The notes under the pieces are model-generated. The model was given only the letters and a program-made list of their open reading frames with translations. It was not told where the DNA came from and did no database searches. From contig NZ_JAMTCG010000003.1 of assembly GCF_024171725.1 (NCBI RefSeq), positions 310,001 to 374,000 of the forward strand: 64,000 nt of DNA, in the 5' to 3' direction. Positions 57,009 to 64,000 of the stretch are shown here, piece after piece. Numbering within the stretch: the first letter of the stretch is position 1; each line of letters begins with the position of its first letter. Source of the DNA: Williamsia serinedens (GTDB taxonomy: Bacteria; Actinomycetota; Actinomycetes; Mycobacteriales; Mycobacteriaceae). Position numbers and translations under genes: made by a program.

Positions 57009-57938
57009 TCACGCGGAACGCAGCGCCGGCGCGTCCTCGGCCGCGACGAGCTCGCCCACGTGGGCCAGCATCCGTGCGGCGTCGGCGTCGACTCCGCAGA
57101 ACAACCCGAAGGCGTCGACGGCCTGGAACGCCGCCATCCCGTCCCCGGTCAGGGTCCTGGCGCCGAGTTGCCGTGCGGTGCGGACGAGTTCGGTGACGAC
57201 CGGACGGTAGACGATGTCGGCGACCCACAGGTCGCGACGGAGCCACGACCGGTCGACGGCCATGCCCGGGTGGTCGGCCATGCCGAGGGGTGTCGCGTTG
57301 ACCAGTCCGTCGGCGGCCGCGACACGCCCTGCGGCGCCGCGCAGATCGTCGGCGGTCACGGTGACGGGTCCGTTCGCCATGGCGCGCACGGCGTCGGCGA
57401 GGGCCTCCGCCCGCCCGCGGTCGACGTCGACGAGATGCAGCGTCGACACCCCCCGGGTCACCAACGCGTACGCGGTGGCCGCGCCCGCGCCACCCGCACC
57501 GACCTGCACGACGCTGTCCATCGCGACGTCGGATCCGAAGCCACGGTCGAGGTTTCGCGCGAATCCCGACCAGTCCGTGTTGTGCCCGCGCGCACCGTCC
57601 TCGTCGAACAGCACAGTGTTGACCGCGCCGAGTCGCGCAGCGTCCGGGGAGAGGTCGTCGAGGTGGGCGATGACGGCCTGCTTGAACGGATGGGTGACGT
57701 TCAGCCCGCGGATCCCCGCCGCCCGCGCGCCGTCGAGAAGTGCTCCGAGGTCGAGGTCGGTCACCCTGTCCATCGCGACGTCGAGGGTGAGGTAGCGGTA
57801 GGCGATCCCGTGGGCCGCGCCCTCCCGTTCGTGCAGTGCCGGCGTCAGGGACTGCGAGATGCCCTGCCCCACCAGGGCGCACACCTGCGTCCCTCCGGCG
57901 GCGAGCGCCTGGGCGGTCGCCAGTTCGGTGGAGAACAT
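57009..57938 (-). CDS. Shikimate/quinate dehydrogenase (AroE family)
   Basis: A 309-residue NAD(P)-dependent AroE-type enzyme. The substrate site is in GQGISQSLTPALHE, the catalytic Lys-Asp region in NVTHPFKQAV and GHNTDWSGF, the nucleotide motif in VGAGGAGAATAYAL, and DGLVNATPLGM follows. The linked transporter and dehydroshikimate dehydratase point to a catabolic role, feeding shikimate or quinate to 3-dehydroshikimate, like QsuD, rather than aromatic amino acid synthesis. ATG 57938 follows GAGGAA. Confidence 0.88.
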   Translation of the reverse strand: MFSTELATAQALAAGGTQVCALVGQGISQSLTPALHEREGAAHGIAYRYLTLDVAMDRVTDLDLGALLDGARAAGIRGLNVTHPFKQAVIAHLDDLSPDAARLGAVNTVLFDEDGARGHNTDWSGFARNLDRGFGSDVAMDSVVQVGAGGAGAATAYALVTRGVSTLHLVDVDRGRAEALADAVRAMANGPVTVTADDLRGAAGRVAAADGLVNATPLGMADHPGMAVDRSWLRRDLWVADIVYRPVVTELVRTARQLGARTLTGDGMAAFQAVDAFGLFCGVDADAARMLAHVGELVAAEDAPALRSA

Positions 57939-57982
57939 GTCGGGTTCCTCGGTTCGGGACGGTCGGTCGGGCGGGCCTGCGT

Positions 57983-59338
57983 TCACGCGGGGACCGTGGT
58001 CATCGGGGTGGTGGTCGGTGCCGACGCGGTCGCCGAGCGCTTCTCGCCGAGATCCATGGTCCCGGTCCGGTGCGTCTCCCGCGCGGTGCCGGCGGCGAGT
58101 GCGGCCGCCAGCGAGAACGCCGCCACCACGATGGCGATCGGGATCCAGCCGAGGGTGCCGTCGCCGAGGATCGCCGAGGCGATCAGGGGCAGGAAACCGG
58201 AGATCATGAAGCCGAGCTGGGTGCCGATCGCGACGCCGGAGTACCGCACGCGGGCCGGGAACATCTCGGCGTAGAACGAGGGCCAGATGGCGTTGGCGGC
58301 GGCGTAGACGACCGACTGGATGACGAGCGTGGCCGGGAGGATCGCCCAGAACGAGCCGGTGGTGATGATGGCGAGGTACGGGAAGGCCAGGACGGCGCAG
58401 CCCACCGCTCCGCCGATGAAGATCGGCTTGCGACCGATGCGGTCGGCGGCCATGCCCCACAGCGGCTGCGTGAACAGCATCGTCAGGTTGGCGAGCACGC
58501 TCACGAGGAGCATCGAACTCTTCGACACCTCGAAGTCGCTGGTGGCGTACTTCAGCGCGAAGGTCGAGAACAGGGTGCTCATCACCGAGACGGTGGCGCA
58601 GAGGATCACGCGGACCAGGGACCGCCAGTGGTGGCGGATCAGCACGACGAGGGGCACGTCGGAGACGGTGTCCTTGACCTGCTCGAAGACCGGCGTCTCG
58701 GGCAGGCTGCGGCGGATCAGGTAGGCGACGATCATCACGACGGCGCTGAACCAGAACGGCACGCGCCAGCCCCAGCTGAGCAGGTCGTCCTCGGGCAGGG
58801 CGGCGACCGGGATGAACGCCAGGGTGCCGACGAGCAGACCGGCCTGGGTGCCGTTGAGCGTCCAGCTCGCATAGAAGGCGCGCTTGGTGTCCTCGGAGTG
58901 CTCGACGGTCAGCGAGCTCGCGCCCGACTGCTCCCCCGACGCGGACAGCCCCTGCAGCAACCGAAGGGCCACCAGGGCGATCGGGGCGGCGATGCCGATC
59001 GTGGCGTAGTCGGGGAGGCAGCCGATCAGGAAGGTGGACACACCCATCAGCACGAGGGTGAACACGAGGACACGCTGACGTCCGATGCGATCGCCGTAGT
59101 GTCCGAGCACCACCGCCCCGAACGGGCGCGCCACGTAGGCGACGCCGAAGGTCGCGAAGGCGGCCAGCGTCCCGGCGCCCGAGCTGATCTCCGGGAAGAA
59201 AACCTTGTTGAACACCAGTGCCGAGGCGGTACCGAAGATGAAGAAGTCGTAGTACTCGACCAGGCTGCCCATGAAGCTGGCGAGGGCGGCCTTGCGCGGT
59301 TGCGACGCGGGCCTGCCCTCGGTCGTCGTGGTGGTCAT
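57983..59338 (-). CDS. MFS transporter, shikimate/aromatic acid type
   Basis: A 451-residue metabolite:H+ symporter of the MFS with about 12 membrane helices. ASFMGSLVEYYDFFIFGTASALVF at the start, GHYGDRIGRQRVLV in the first loop and ADRIGRKPIFIGG in the middle loop are typical of the ShiA/MHS group. It is encoded first in the unit that includes the shikimate dehydrogenase and TetR genes. Uptake of shikimate, quinate or protocatechuate is likely. ATG 59338 was chosen because the frame before it lies in the promoter. Confidence 0.9.
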   Translation of the reverse strand: MTTTTTEGRPASQPRKAALASFMGSLVEYYDFFIFGTASALVFNKVFFPEISSGAGTLAAFATFGVAYVARPFGAVVLGHYGDRIGRQRVLVFTLVLMGVSTFLIGCLPDYATIGIAAPIALVALRLLQGLSASGEQSGASSLTVEHSEDTKRAFYASWTLNGTQAGLLVGTLAFIPVAALPEDDLLSWGWRVPFWFSAVVMIVAYLIRRSLPETPVFEQVKDTVSDVPLVVLIRHHWRSLVRVILCATVSVMSTLFSTFALKYATSDFEVSKSSMLLVSVLANLTMLFTQPLWGMAADRIGRKPIFIGGAVGCAVLAFPYLAIITTGSFWAILPATLVIQSVVYAAANAIWPSFYAEMFPARVRYSGVAIGTQLGFMISGFLPLIASAILGDGTLGWIPIAIVVAAFSLAAALAAGTARETHRTGTMDLGEKRSATASAPTTTPMTTVPA

Positions 59339-59390
59339 CGTTGTCCTCCGGGCGGGGTCTGAGAGTGAGCGGCACCACATCGTCCGTGGT

Positions 59391-59403
59391 GTGTGGGTCA
59401 CAC
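59391..59403. promoter_or_regulatory. Candidate TetR operator before the MFS gene
   Basis: GTGTGGGTCACAC is a 13-bp dyad (5-bp arms, 3-bp centre) 53 bases before the MFS start, in the divergent region shared with the dehydratase gene. Short dyads of this kind suit TetR dimers, and a tetR gene lies at the end of this unit. The link is inference. Confidence 0.4.
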
Positions 59404-59454
59404 TACAAACCGCGGACGGATCACACAAGCACACTCACTAGATAGTTCATAAAT

Positions 59455-59483
59455 TTGACGTTAATGCAGCTGAGAGCATATTC
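59455..59483 (+). promoter_or_regulatory. Sigma-70-like promoter for the dehydratase gene
   Basis: TTGACG at 59455-59460 is followed, after 17 bases, by ATATTC at 59478-59483, in a patch richer in A and T than its surroundings. The resulting leader before ATG 59572 would be about 80 bases. Another dyad, ACCAACTGGT, lies downstream at about 59522-59531. Confidence 0.4.
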
Positions 59484-59571
59484 GTCGACGTGCGACGGTC
59501 TCGGACAATCGCTCTCTTATGCACCAACTGGTACATTTCTCATCACCGTGTCCTGCGTCACAGGAGAGCTC

Positions 59572-61491
59572 ATGGCCGCCCCGTCACCCATCGTCCGCCC
59601 CGCCGTCACCCCGGTGCGGACCTCGATCGCCACCGTCTGCCTGGCGGGGACGCTGCCGGAGAAACTCGACGCCGCCGCGGCCGCGGGGTTCGCCGGCATC
59701 GAGGTGTTCGAGCCCGACCTCGTCGCGTCGTCCCTGCGCCCGCGGGAGATCGCGGCCGCGGCCGCCGACCGCGGACTGATCGTCGACATGTATCAACCCT
59801 TCCGCGATCTCGACAGCAGCGACCCGATGCGCTTCTCCCGCAACCTCGTCCGTCTGCAGCGCAAGTTCGACGTCATGGACGACCTCGACACCGATCTCCT
59901 CCTGGTGTGTTCGTCGCCCTCCCCCGACGCGGTCGCCGACGACGCCCTCCTCGTCGACCAGCTCGGCGCCGCCGCCGACCTCGCCGCCGCCCGCGGCAAG
60001 CGCCTGGCCTATGAGGCTCTCGCCTGGGGACGGCACGTCCACGACTACCGTCTCGCGGCACGGCTCGTCTCGACCGTCGACCACCCCGCGCTGGGGACGT
60101 GCATCGACAGCTTCCACATCCTCTCGCGCGGACTGCCGCCGGAACCGATCGCCGACCTCGACCCGGACTCGATCTTCTTCCTGCAGCTCGCCGACGCCCC
60201 GCTGATGGTCATGGACGTGTTGCAGTGGAGTCGCCACCACCGGTGCCTGCCCGGCCAGGGCGGGTTCGACCTCCCGCGGTTCATGCGCGCCGTCGACGCC
60301 TCCGGCTACGCGGGGCCGTGGTCGCTCGAGGTCTTCAACGACGTGTTCCGCCACGCCGACCCGACCAGGATCGCCCGCGACGCGCGACGCTCACTGCGGT
60401 ACCTCGCGGAGACGACGCGCCACGAGCTGGCGGTGCCCGACGACGAGATCCTCAGCGGCGGTGAGGTCACCGCGGGCGACGTGGTGTCCATCCGGATCGC
60501 CGCGGGGCCGACGAAGGCCCCGCAGGTCGAGCGGATGCTGTCGCAGATCGGCTTCGACCTGCAGGGCGTCGACAGCGCGACGGGCCTGCGCCTGCACCGC
60601 GACGCCGACGTCGCGGTCGTCGTCGACCCGTCCGCCGGCACCGTGTGGACGGCACCGGGCTCGGAGGTCGCGACCATCGCCCAGATCGCACTGCGCACAG
60701 GCGATCCCGCCGCGTGGGCGCGTCGCGCGGAGTCCTTCGACGTCCCGGTCGCGCCCGTGCCCGTGCCCGGCGGGGACCCGGACGCCGCAGGCGACGCCGT
60801 TGTGCGTCTCGACGTCACCGACGTGCTGTCGGTGGATCTCCGCGGCCCAGTGAGCCGCTCGCTGTGGCGGGACCGGTTCGACCTGGTCCCCCGTGACCGG
60901 CACGAGCCGGCCGCGCTCTTCGACGGCGTCGACCACATCGGCGTGGGGGTGTCCCCCGCGGACTGGGAGACCGCGATGCTGTTGCTGCGCTCGGTCTTCG
61001 GGATGCGCGTGGAGGAGGGGATGGACATCCCGGACGCCGTCGGCACGCTGCGCAGTCAGGCGCTCACGGTCCGGACCGACACGGGCGGGACCCTGCGGAT
61101 CGTGGCCTCGCTGCTGCCCGACCGGATGGCGGGCACCGGCCCGGTGCGCCGCCGGGGCGGGCTGACCCACGCCGCCTTCGCATGCTCCGACATCTTCGCC
61201 GCCGCCGCGGCCTGCCGGGAGCGCGGACTGCGACCGGTCGTCATCCCGGACAACTACTACGACGACCTCGCGTCCCGCGTCGACCTGCCCGCCGACGTCG
61301 TCGAGCGGATGCGGCGCGAGCACATCCTCTACGACGCGGACGGGACGGGCGGCGAGTTCTGGCACTTCGTCACACCGACGATCGGGGACGACCTGTTCTT
61401 CGAGGTGGCCTGTCGGACCGGGGGGTATCGCGGCTACGGGGAGGTCAACTCGGCGGTACGGGTCGCGGCGGTGCTGGCCGCCGACACCTGA
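59572..61491 (+). CDS. qsuB: 3-dehydroshikimate dehydratase (QsuB/QuiC1 type), HPPD-fused
   Basis: A 639-residue two-domain enzyme converting 3-dehydroshikimate to protocatechuate. The N-terminal sugar-isomerase-like TIM barrel (about 15-290) has metal ligands E148, D179, Q205 and E253, with the family's spacing of 31, 26 and 48 residues. The C-terminal half (about 445-630) resembles 4-hydroxyphenylpyruvate dioxygenase (DHIGVGV, GGLTHAAFA, DDLFFEVAC). ATG 59572 follows CAGGAGAG. It is divergent from the transporter gene. Confidence 0.93.
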   Translation: MAAPSPIVRPAVTPVRTSIATVCLAGTLPEKLDAAAAAGFAGIEVFEPDLVASSLRPREIAAAAADRGLIVDMYQPFRDLDSSDPMRFSRNLVRLQRKFDVMDDLDTDLLLVCSSPSPDAVADDALLVDQLGAAADLAAARGKRLAYEALAWGRHVHDYRLAARLVSTVDHPALGTCIDSFHILSRGLPPEPIADLDPDSIFFLQLADAPLMVMDVLQWSRHHRCLPGQGGFDLPRFMRAVDASGYAGPWSLEVFNDVFRHADPTRIARDARRSLRYLAETTRHELAVPDDEILSGGEVTAGDVVSIRIAAGPTKAPQVERMLSQIGFDLQGVDSATGLRLHRDADVAVVVDPSAGTVWTAPGSEVATIAQIALRTGDPAAWARRAESFDVPVAPVPVPGGDPDAAGDAVVRLDVTDVLSVDLRGPVSRSLWRDRFDLVPRDRHEPAALFDGVDHIGVGVSPADWETAMLLLRSVFGMRVEEGMDIPDAVGTLRSQALTVRTDTGGTLRIVASLLPDRMAGTGPVRRRGGLTHAAFACSDIFAAAAACRERGLRPVVIPDNYYDDLASRVDLPADVVERMRREHILYDADGTGGEFWHFVTPTIGDDLFFEVACRTGGYRGYGEVNSAVRVAAVLAADT

Positions 61492-61513
61492 CCCGGGACA
61501 CCGATCGCGGCCG

Positions 61514-62619
61514 TCACCCCCGATGGCCCAGCCATGCGGTCGCCGCGACGACCAGCGCCTCGGTACCCGTCGTCAGCGTGGGCTGCAGGACCGGCGCGAA
61601 CGCGGCGGAGTGGTTGACCGGGATGTCGTCGGCGACACGGCCCGCGTCCTCGGCAGCGCGGTAGGTGTCGGGGTCGATCCCCCCGATTCCCCAGTAGGAC
61701 GACGGGACCCCGAACGCCCGCGGCAGGTCGGAGAAGTCCTCACTCGCGCTCTGCTGCGGGAGCGTGATCGCGGCGTCGCCGAAATGATCCGTGAACGCCT
61801 GCGCGACACGGTCGGTCGTCGCGGCGTCGTTGTCGGTGAGCGGGTAGCGGTCGTACAGCTCGAACTCCGGGTCGCGCGGGCACCGTGACGCCTCGCACTC
61901 GGCGCGCACGATGCGCTCGATGGCGTCGAGGACGGTCGAGCGCACCGACTCGTCGAAGGTCTTGGTGCCCGCCTGGATGCTGCCGACGGTCACCACCGCC
62001 GTGTCGCCGAGGGCGACCTCCCGCGCGACGATGCCCTGCAGGCGCATCACGATGCTCGCGGCCAACACCACCGGGTCCACCGCGGCCTGCGGCATGGAAC
62101 CGTGGGCGCCACGGCCGTGCAGGGTGATCGTCATGCTGTCGGCCGCCGACAGCACGGGTCCGGTCCGGGTCCCGACCGTCCCCGCGGGGAACGGCAGCAC
62201 GTGTTGGGCCGGCGCGACGTCGACGTGGCCCACGAGGTCGACCAGACCGTCGTCGATCATCACGCGGGCGCCGTCTGCGGTCTCCTCCGCACGTCGTGCC
62301 CGCAGGCGTGCATCACTGGGGCGCCGTCGTCCGTCGTCGCGGTGCTCGCGTACTCCAGTCCGGTGTCCTCACGCACGGGCAACGCGTCCGTGTCCGCGCG
62401 TAGCAGGACCGACGGCCCGTCTCCGTTGCGCAGGATCCCGACGACACCCGTCGCACCGATCCCTGTCGTCACCTCGCATCCGGACCCCTCGAGCCGGCGT
62501 GCGACGAGCTCCGCGGTGCGCTGCTCGGCGTGGGACAGCTCGGGGTGCGCGTGGATGTCGCGGTAGAGGTCCTCCTGCCACTCGCGCACGTCGGCCACGG
62601 CTTCGCTCAGGTCGGTCAT
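61514..62619 (-). pseudogene. M20 amidohydrolase gene with internal deletion and frameshift
   Basis: The first part (62619 down to 62260) runs from MTDLSEAVADVREWQEDLYRDIHAHPELS to VMHACGHDV, the metal-binding CGHD of M20 peptidases, then goes out of frame. The other frame resumes at AEETADGARVMIDDGLVDL and continues to the end (GRGAHGSMPQ, SASEDFSDLP). About 30 residues normally found between CGHD and PAEE are missing, and the deletion is not a multiple of three. Aminoacyl-amide hydrolases of this type act on N-acyl amino acids. The product should be non-functional. Confidence 0.82.
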
Positions 62620-62647
62620 CGCTCCATCAGGCGCCGACCCCGAGACA

Positions 62648-62683
62648 CGACAACGCTCCGCACGGGGGTGCGGAGCGTTGTCG
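62648..62683. terminator. Terminator-like hairpin after rpmF
   Basis: CGACAACGCTCCGCA pairs with TGCGGAGCGTTGTCG, a perfect stem of about 15-16 bp with a G-rich loop, between the end of rpmF (62719) and the start of the M20 pseudogene (62619). There is no T-run. It probably ends the cobW-L31-L32 transcript. Confidence 0.7.
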
Positions 62684-62718
62684 GAAGATCTCTGCGCGCA
62701 GAAGATACGCGCGGACCG

Positions 62719-62892
62719 TCAGCGACGGTCGAGGTCGATGATGCCCATCTGGACGGCCTTCACCAGGCGGCGCGGGACACGCTGGCTGACGCCACCGGCC
62801 TTGACCTCCTGCAGAGCCGGGTTCTCGGCCTTCCACTGCGCGCGACGACTCCGCGAGTTCGCCCGAGACATCCGCCGCTTCGGTACCGCCAT
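62719..62892 (-). CDS. rpmF: 50S ribosomal protein L32, cysteine-free
   Basis: A 57-residue protein beginning [20 protein letters not shown] and ending [19 protein letters not shown], clearly L32. It contains no cysteine, so it is the zinc-independent form that replaces the zinc-binding protein in zinc starvation. It follows the L31 gene by 30 bp in the same direction. Confidence 0.95.
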   Translation of the reverse strand: MAVPKRRMSRANSRSRRAQWKAENPALQEVKAGGVSQRVPRRLVKAVQMGIIDLDRR

Positions 62893-62922
62893 GATCCAGC
62901 CCTTCCGTTCACTTCACGATTC

Positions 62923-63213
62923 TCATCCGTCGATGTCGTCCTGCGACCTCGCGCCGGACGACGGCCGTGCCCGGCGCCCGTACCGGCGCTCGAACTTCTG
63001 CACTCGTCCTGCGGTGTCCATCACGCGGTGCGCACCAGTCCAGAACGGATGCGAGTCGGACGTGACATCGACAACCACAAGAGGGTACCGGTTCCCGTCC
63101 TCCCATTCCAAAGTGACGTCGGAGGTCACCGTGGAGCGGGTGAGGAACTCCTTGCCGGTCGACGAGTCGCGGAACACGACGGGGTGGTAGTCGGGGTGGA
63201 TGCCGGGTTTCAT
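62923..63213 (-). CDS. rpmE2: 50S ribosomal protein L31, type B (cysteine-free)
   Basis: A 96-residue L31: [29 protein letters not shown], then [26 protein letters not shown]. It lacks the CxxC zinc site, which marks it as the type B, zinc-independent paralogue. The C-terminal Arg/Ser/Asp tail is longer than usual. The ATG overlaps the cobW stop (ATGA), so it is co-translated with a putative metal chaperone. Confidence 0.95.
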   Translation of the reverse strand: MKPGIHPDYHPVVFRDSSTGKEFLTRSTVTSDVTLEWEDGNRYPLVVVDVTSDSHPFWTGAHRVMDTAGRVQKFERRYGRRARPSSGARSQDDIDG

Positions 63214-64000
63214 CGGTTCTCCTCTGTGTCGGTGTCGACGAGCGATCCGCTCGTCTCCTCGGATGTCTCGCACGGGTCGGCGTGAAACGTGCCGAACGGG
63301 TCGTCCCACGTCGACCACACGTCCTGACCTGCGGCCATCTCTGCGTCGGTGAGGCAGGCGGCACGCAGGGCGGTACGGATGACGTCGGGGTCGGCACGCC
63401 AGACCAGGACGACGAGGCTGGTGTGCCGGTCGCCAAAGTCGGGGTCCCACCGGGCCGCGGCGAGCGCCACCCGTTCGGGGTCCGCGGCGGCGACCTCGTC
63501 GTCCGACATCGCGGCGAGCCACGGCCCGCCGGTGGCGACCCGTAATCCCCCACCGGCACTCTCGATCCACAGCGCCTCGTCGGGCTGCGTCGCGAGCCAC
63601 AGCCGGCCGCGCGAGCAGACGACGCCGTCGAGCAGGTGGTCGAGCGCGTCGTGCAGCCGCCCGGGGTGGAACGGCCGCGCGACGGTGAACTCGACGAGTT
63701 GCACGCCGCAGTCCGGCTCGAGCGGCGGTGTACCCGCCAACAGCGGGTCGAACGGGCCCACCGAGCGATCGCGTCGGACGCCGAGCGGCATGGCGGCCAC
63801 GAGAAGCGCGACCAGGCGTCCGTCGAGTGGTCGACCGGGCGCCTCCATCACGATCGGGACGCCCGGGGCGAGCCGTCGGACGACGGCGCCGAACACCGCG
63901 GCGTCCCAGTTCGCGACCGGTGCACCGTGCACGACCAGCGCGTCGGCGACCGCGACGTGTCCGACGGCCACCTGGGCGAGCGTCCGCTCGTCGGCGGGGT
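63210..64000 (-). CDS. CobW/COG0523-family GTPase, N-terminus beyond the window
   Basis: The C-terminal part, about 262 residues, of a CobW-type metallochaperone. The frame is open to base 64000 and reads [21 protein letters not shown], the end of the GTPase domain. The CobW C-terminal domain follows ([44 protein letters not shown]). A terminal Asp/Glu/Thr-rich tail follows. The P-loop and the metal-binding CxCC motif would lie outside the window. Its coupling to cysteine-free L31 and L32 suggests control by Zur and delivery of zinc. Confidence 0.88.
   Translation of the reverse strand, partial: PADERTLAQVAVGHVAVADALVVHGAPVANWDAAVFGAVVRRLAPGVPIVMEAPGRPLDGRLVALLVAAMPLGVRRDRSVGPFDPLLAGTPPLEPDCGVQLVEFTVARPFHPGRLHDALDHLLDGVVCSRGRLWLATQPDEALWIESAGGGLRVATGGPWLAAMSDDEVAAADPERVALAAARWDPDFGDRHTSLVVLVWRADPDVIRTALRAACLTDAEMAAGQDVWSTWDDPFGTFHADPCETSEETSGSLVDTDTEENR

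Noticed and set aside
1-64000. tRNA, rRNA, CRISPR or prophage genes
   Set aside because: Read-through showed no cloverleaf-type stretches ending in CCA contexts, no regular repeat-spacer arrays and no phage structural or integrase proteins.

Overview
The window is high-GC actinobacterial DNA, most likely from a mycolic-acid-containing genus of the Mycobacteriales (Gordonia, Williamsia or Rhodococcus type). Support for this: two MspA-type porins; an mprA-mprB-pepD-moaB2 block arranged as in mycobacteria, with mscL nearby; an MMPL exporter; many ATGA/GTGA stop-start overlaps; and several genes that look leaderless. The genus cannot be fixed from the sequence alone. No rRNA, tRNA, CRISPR array, phage or transposase gene was seen.

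Layout. (1) 0.1-9.5 kb: envelope and stress genes. An OmpR-type regulator and a sensor kinase lie tail to tail. They are followed by a PAP2 phosphatase, two COG4705 membrane-protein paralogues, a phosphodiester-glycosidase-like protein, an orphan FetB-type permease, MscL, DedA and a GGDEF protein. (2) 9.6-16.8 kb, minus strand: a DUF3263-like protein, two tandem MspA porins, and mprA-mprB-pepD-moaB2 plus a small protein. CTCAG direct repeats with 10-11 bp periodicity lie before mprA, pepD, the PAP2 gene and one COG4705 gene. (3) 17.0-22.6 kb: a tightly coupled lipid-type operon (thioester-reductase-like SDR, small protein, phosphatidylserine-decarboxylase-like protein, large GNAT, MMPL). (4) 22.6-23.9 kb: a frameshifted DUF559-type gene between matching inverted-repeat blocks.

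(5) 23.9-61.5 kb: an aromatic-catabolism island. catR-catB-catA-catC plus an esterase and an FAD hydroxylase form the catechol branch. benAB and an unusual BenC-FCD-BenD fusion, followed by benR, convert benzoate to catechol. pcaR, pcaFIJ and pcaHGBL carry the protocatechuate branch and the shared lower pathway. An HD protein and an IclR regulator lead into a cre-type cluster (creJ-H-I-G-F-E-D-C), which by comparison with Corynebacterium glutamicum oxidises p-cresol through phosphorylated intermediates to 4-hydroxybenzoate. pobR/pobA then give protocatechuate. A qsu-type set (TetR, shikimate dehydrogenase, MFS transporter, 3-dehydroshikimate dehydratase) adds another route to protocatechuate. 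The peripheral routes therefore converge on catechol or protocatechuate and then on beta-ketoadipate. Recurrent 15-bp near-palindromes in front of pcaH, the HD gene, creJ and pobA look like operators for the resident IclR regulators.

(6) 61.5-64 kb, minus strand: an M20 amidohydrolase pseudogene with an internal deletion, then cysteine-free L32 and L31 ribosomal proteins and a CobW-family GTPase that runs off the window, a typical zinc-starvation set.
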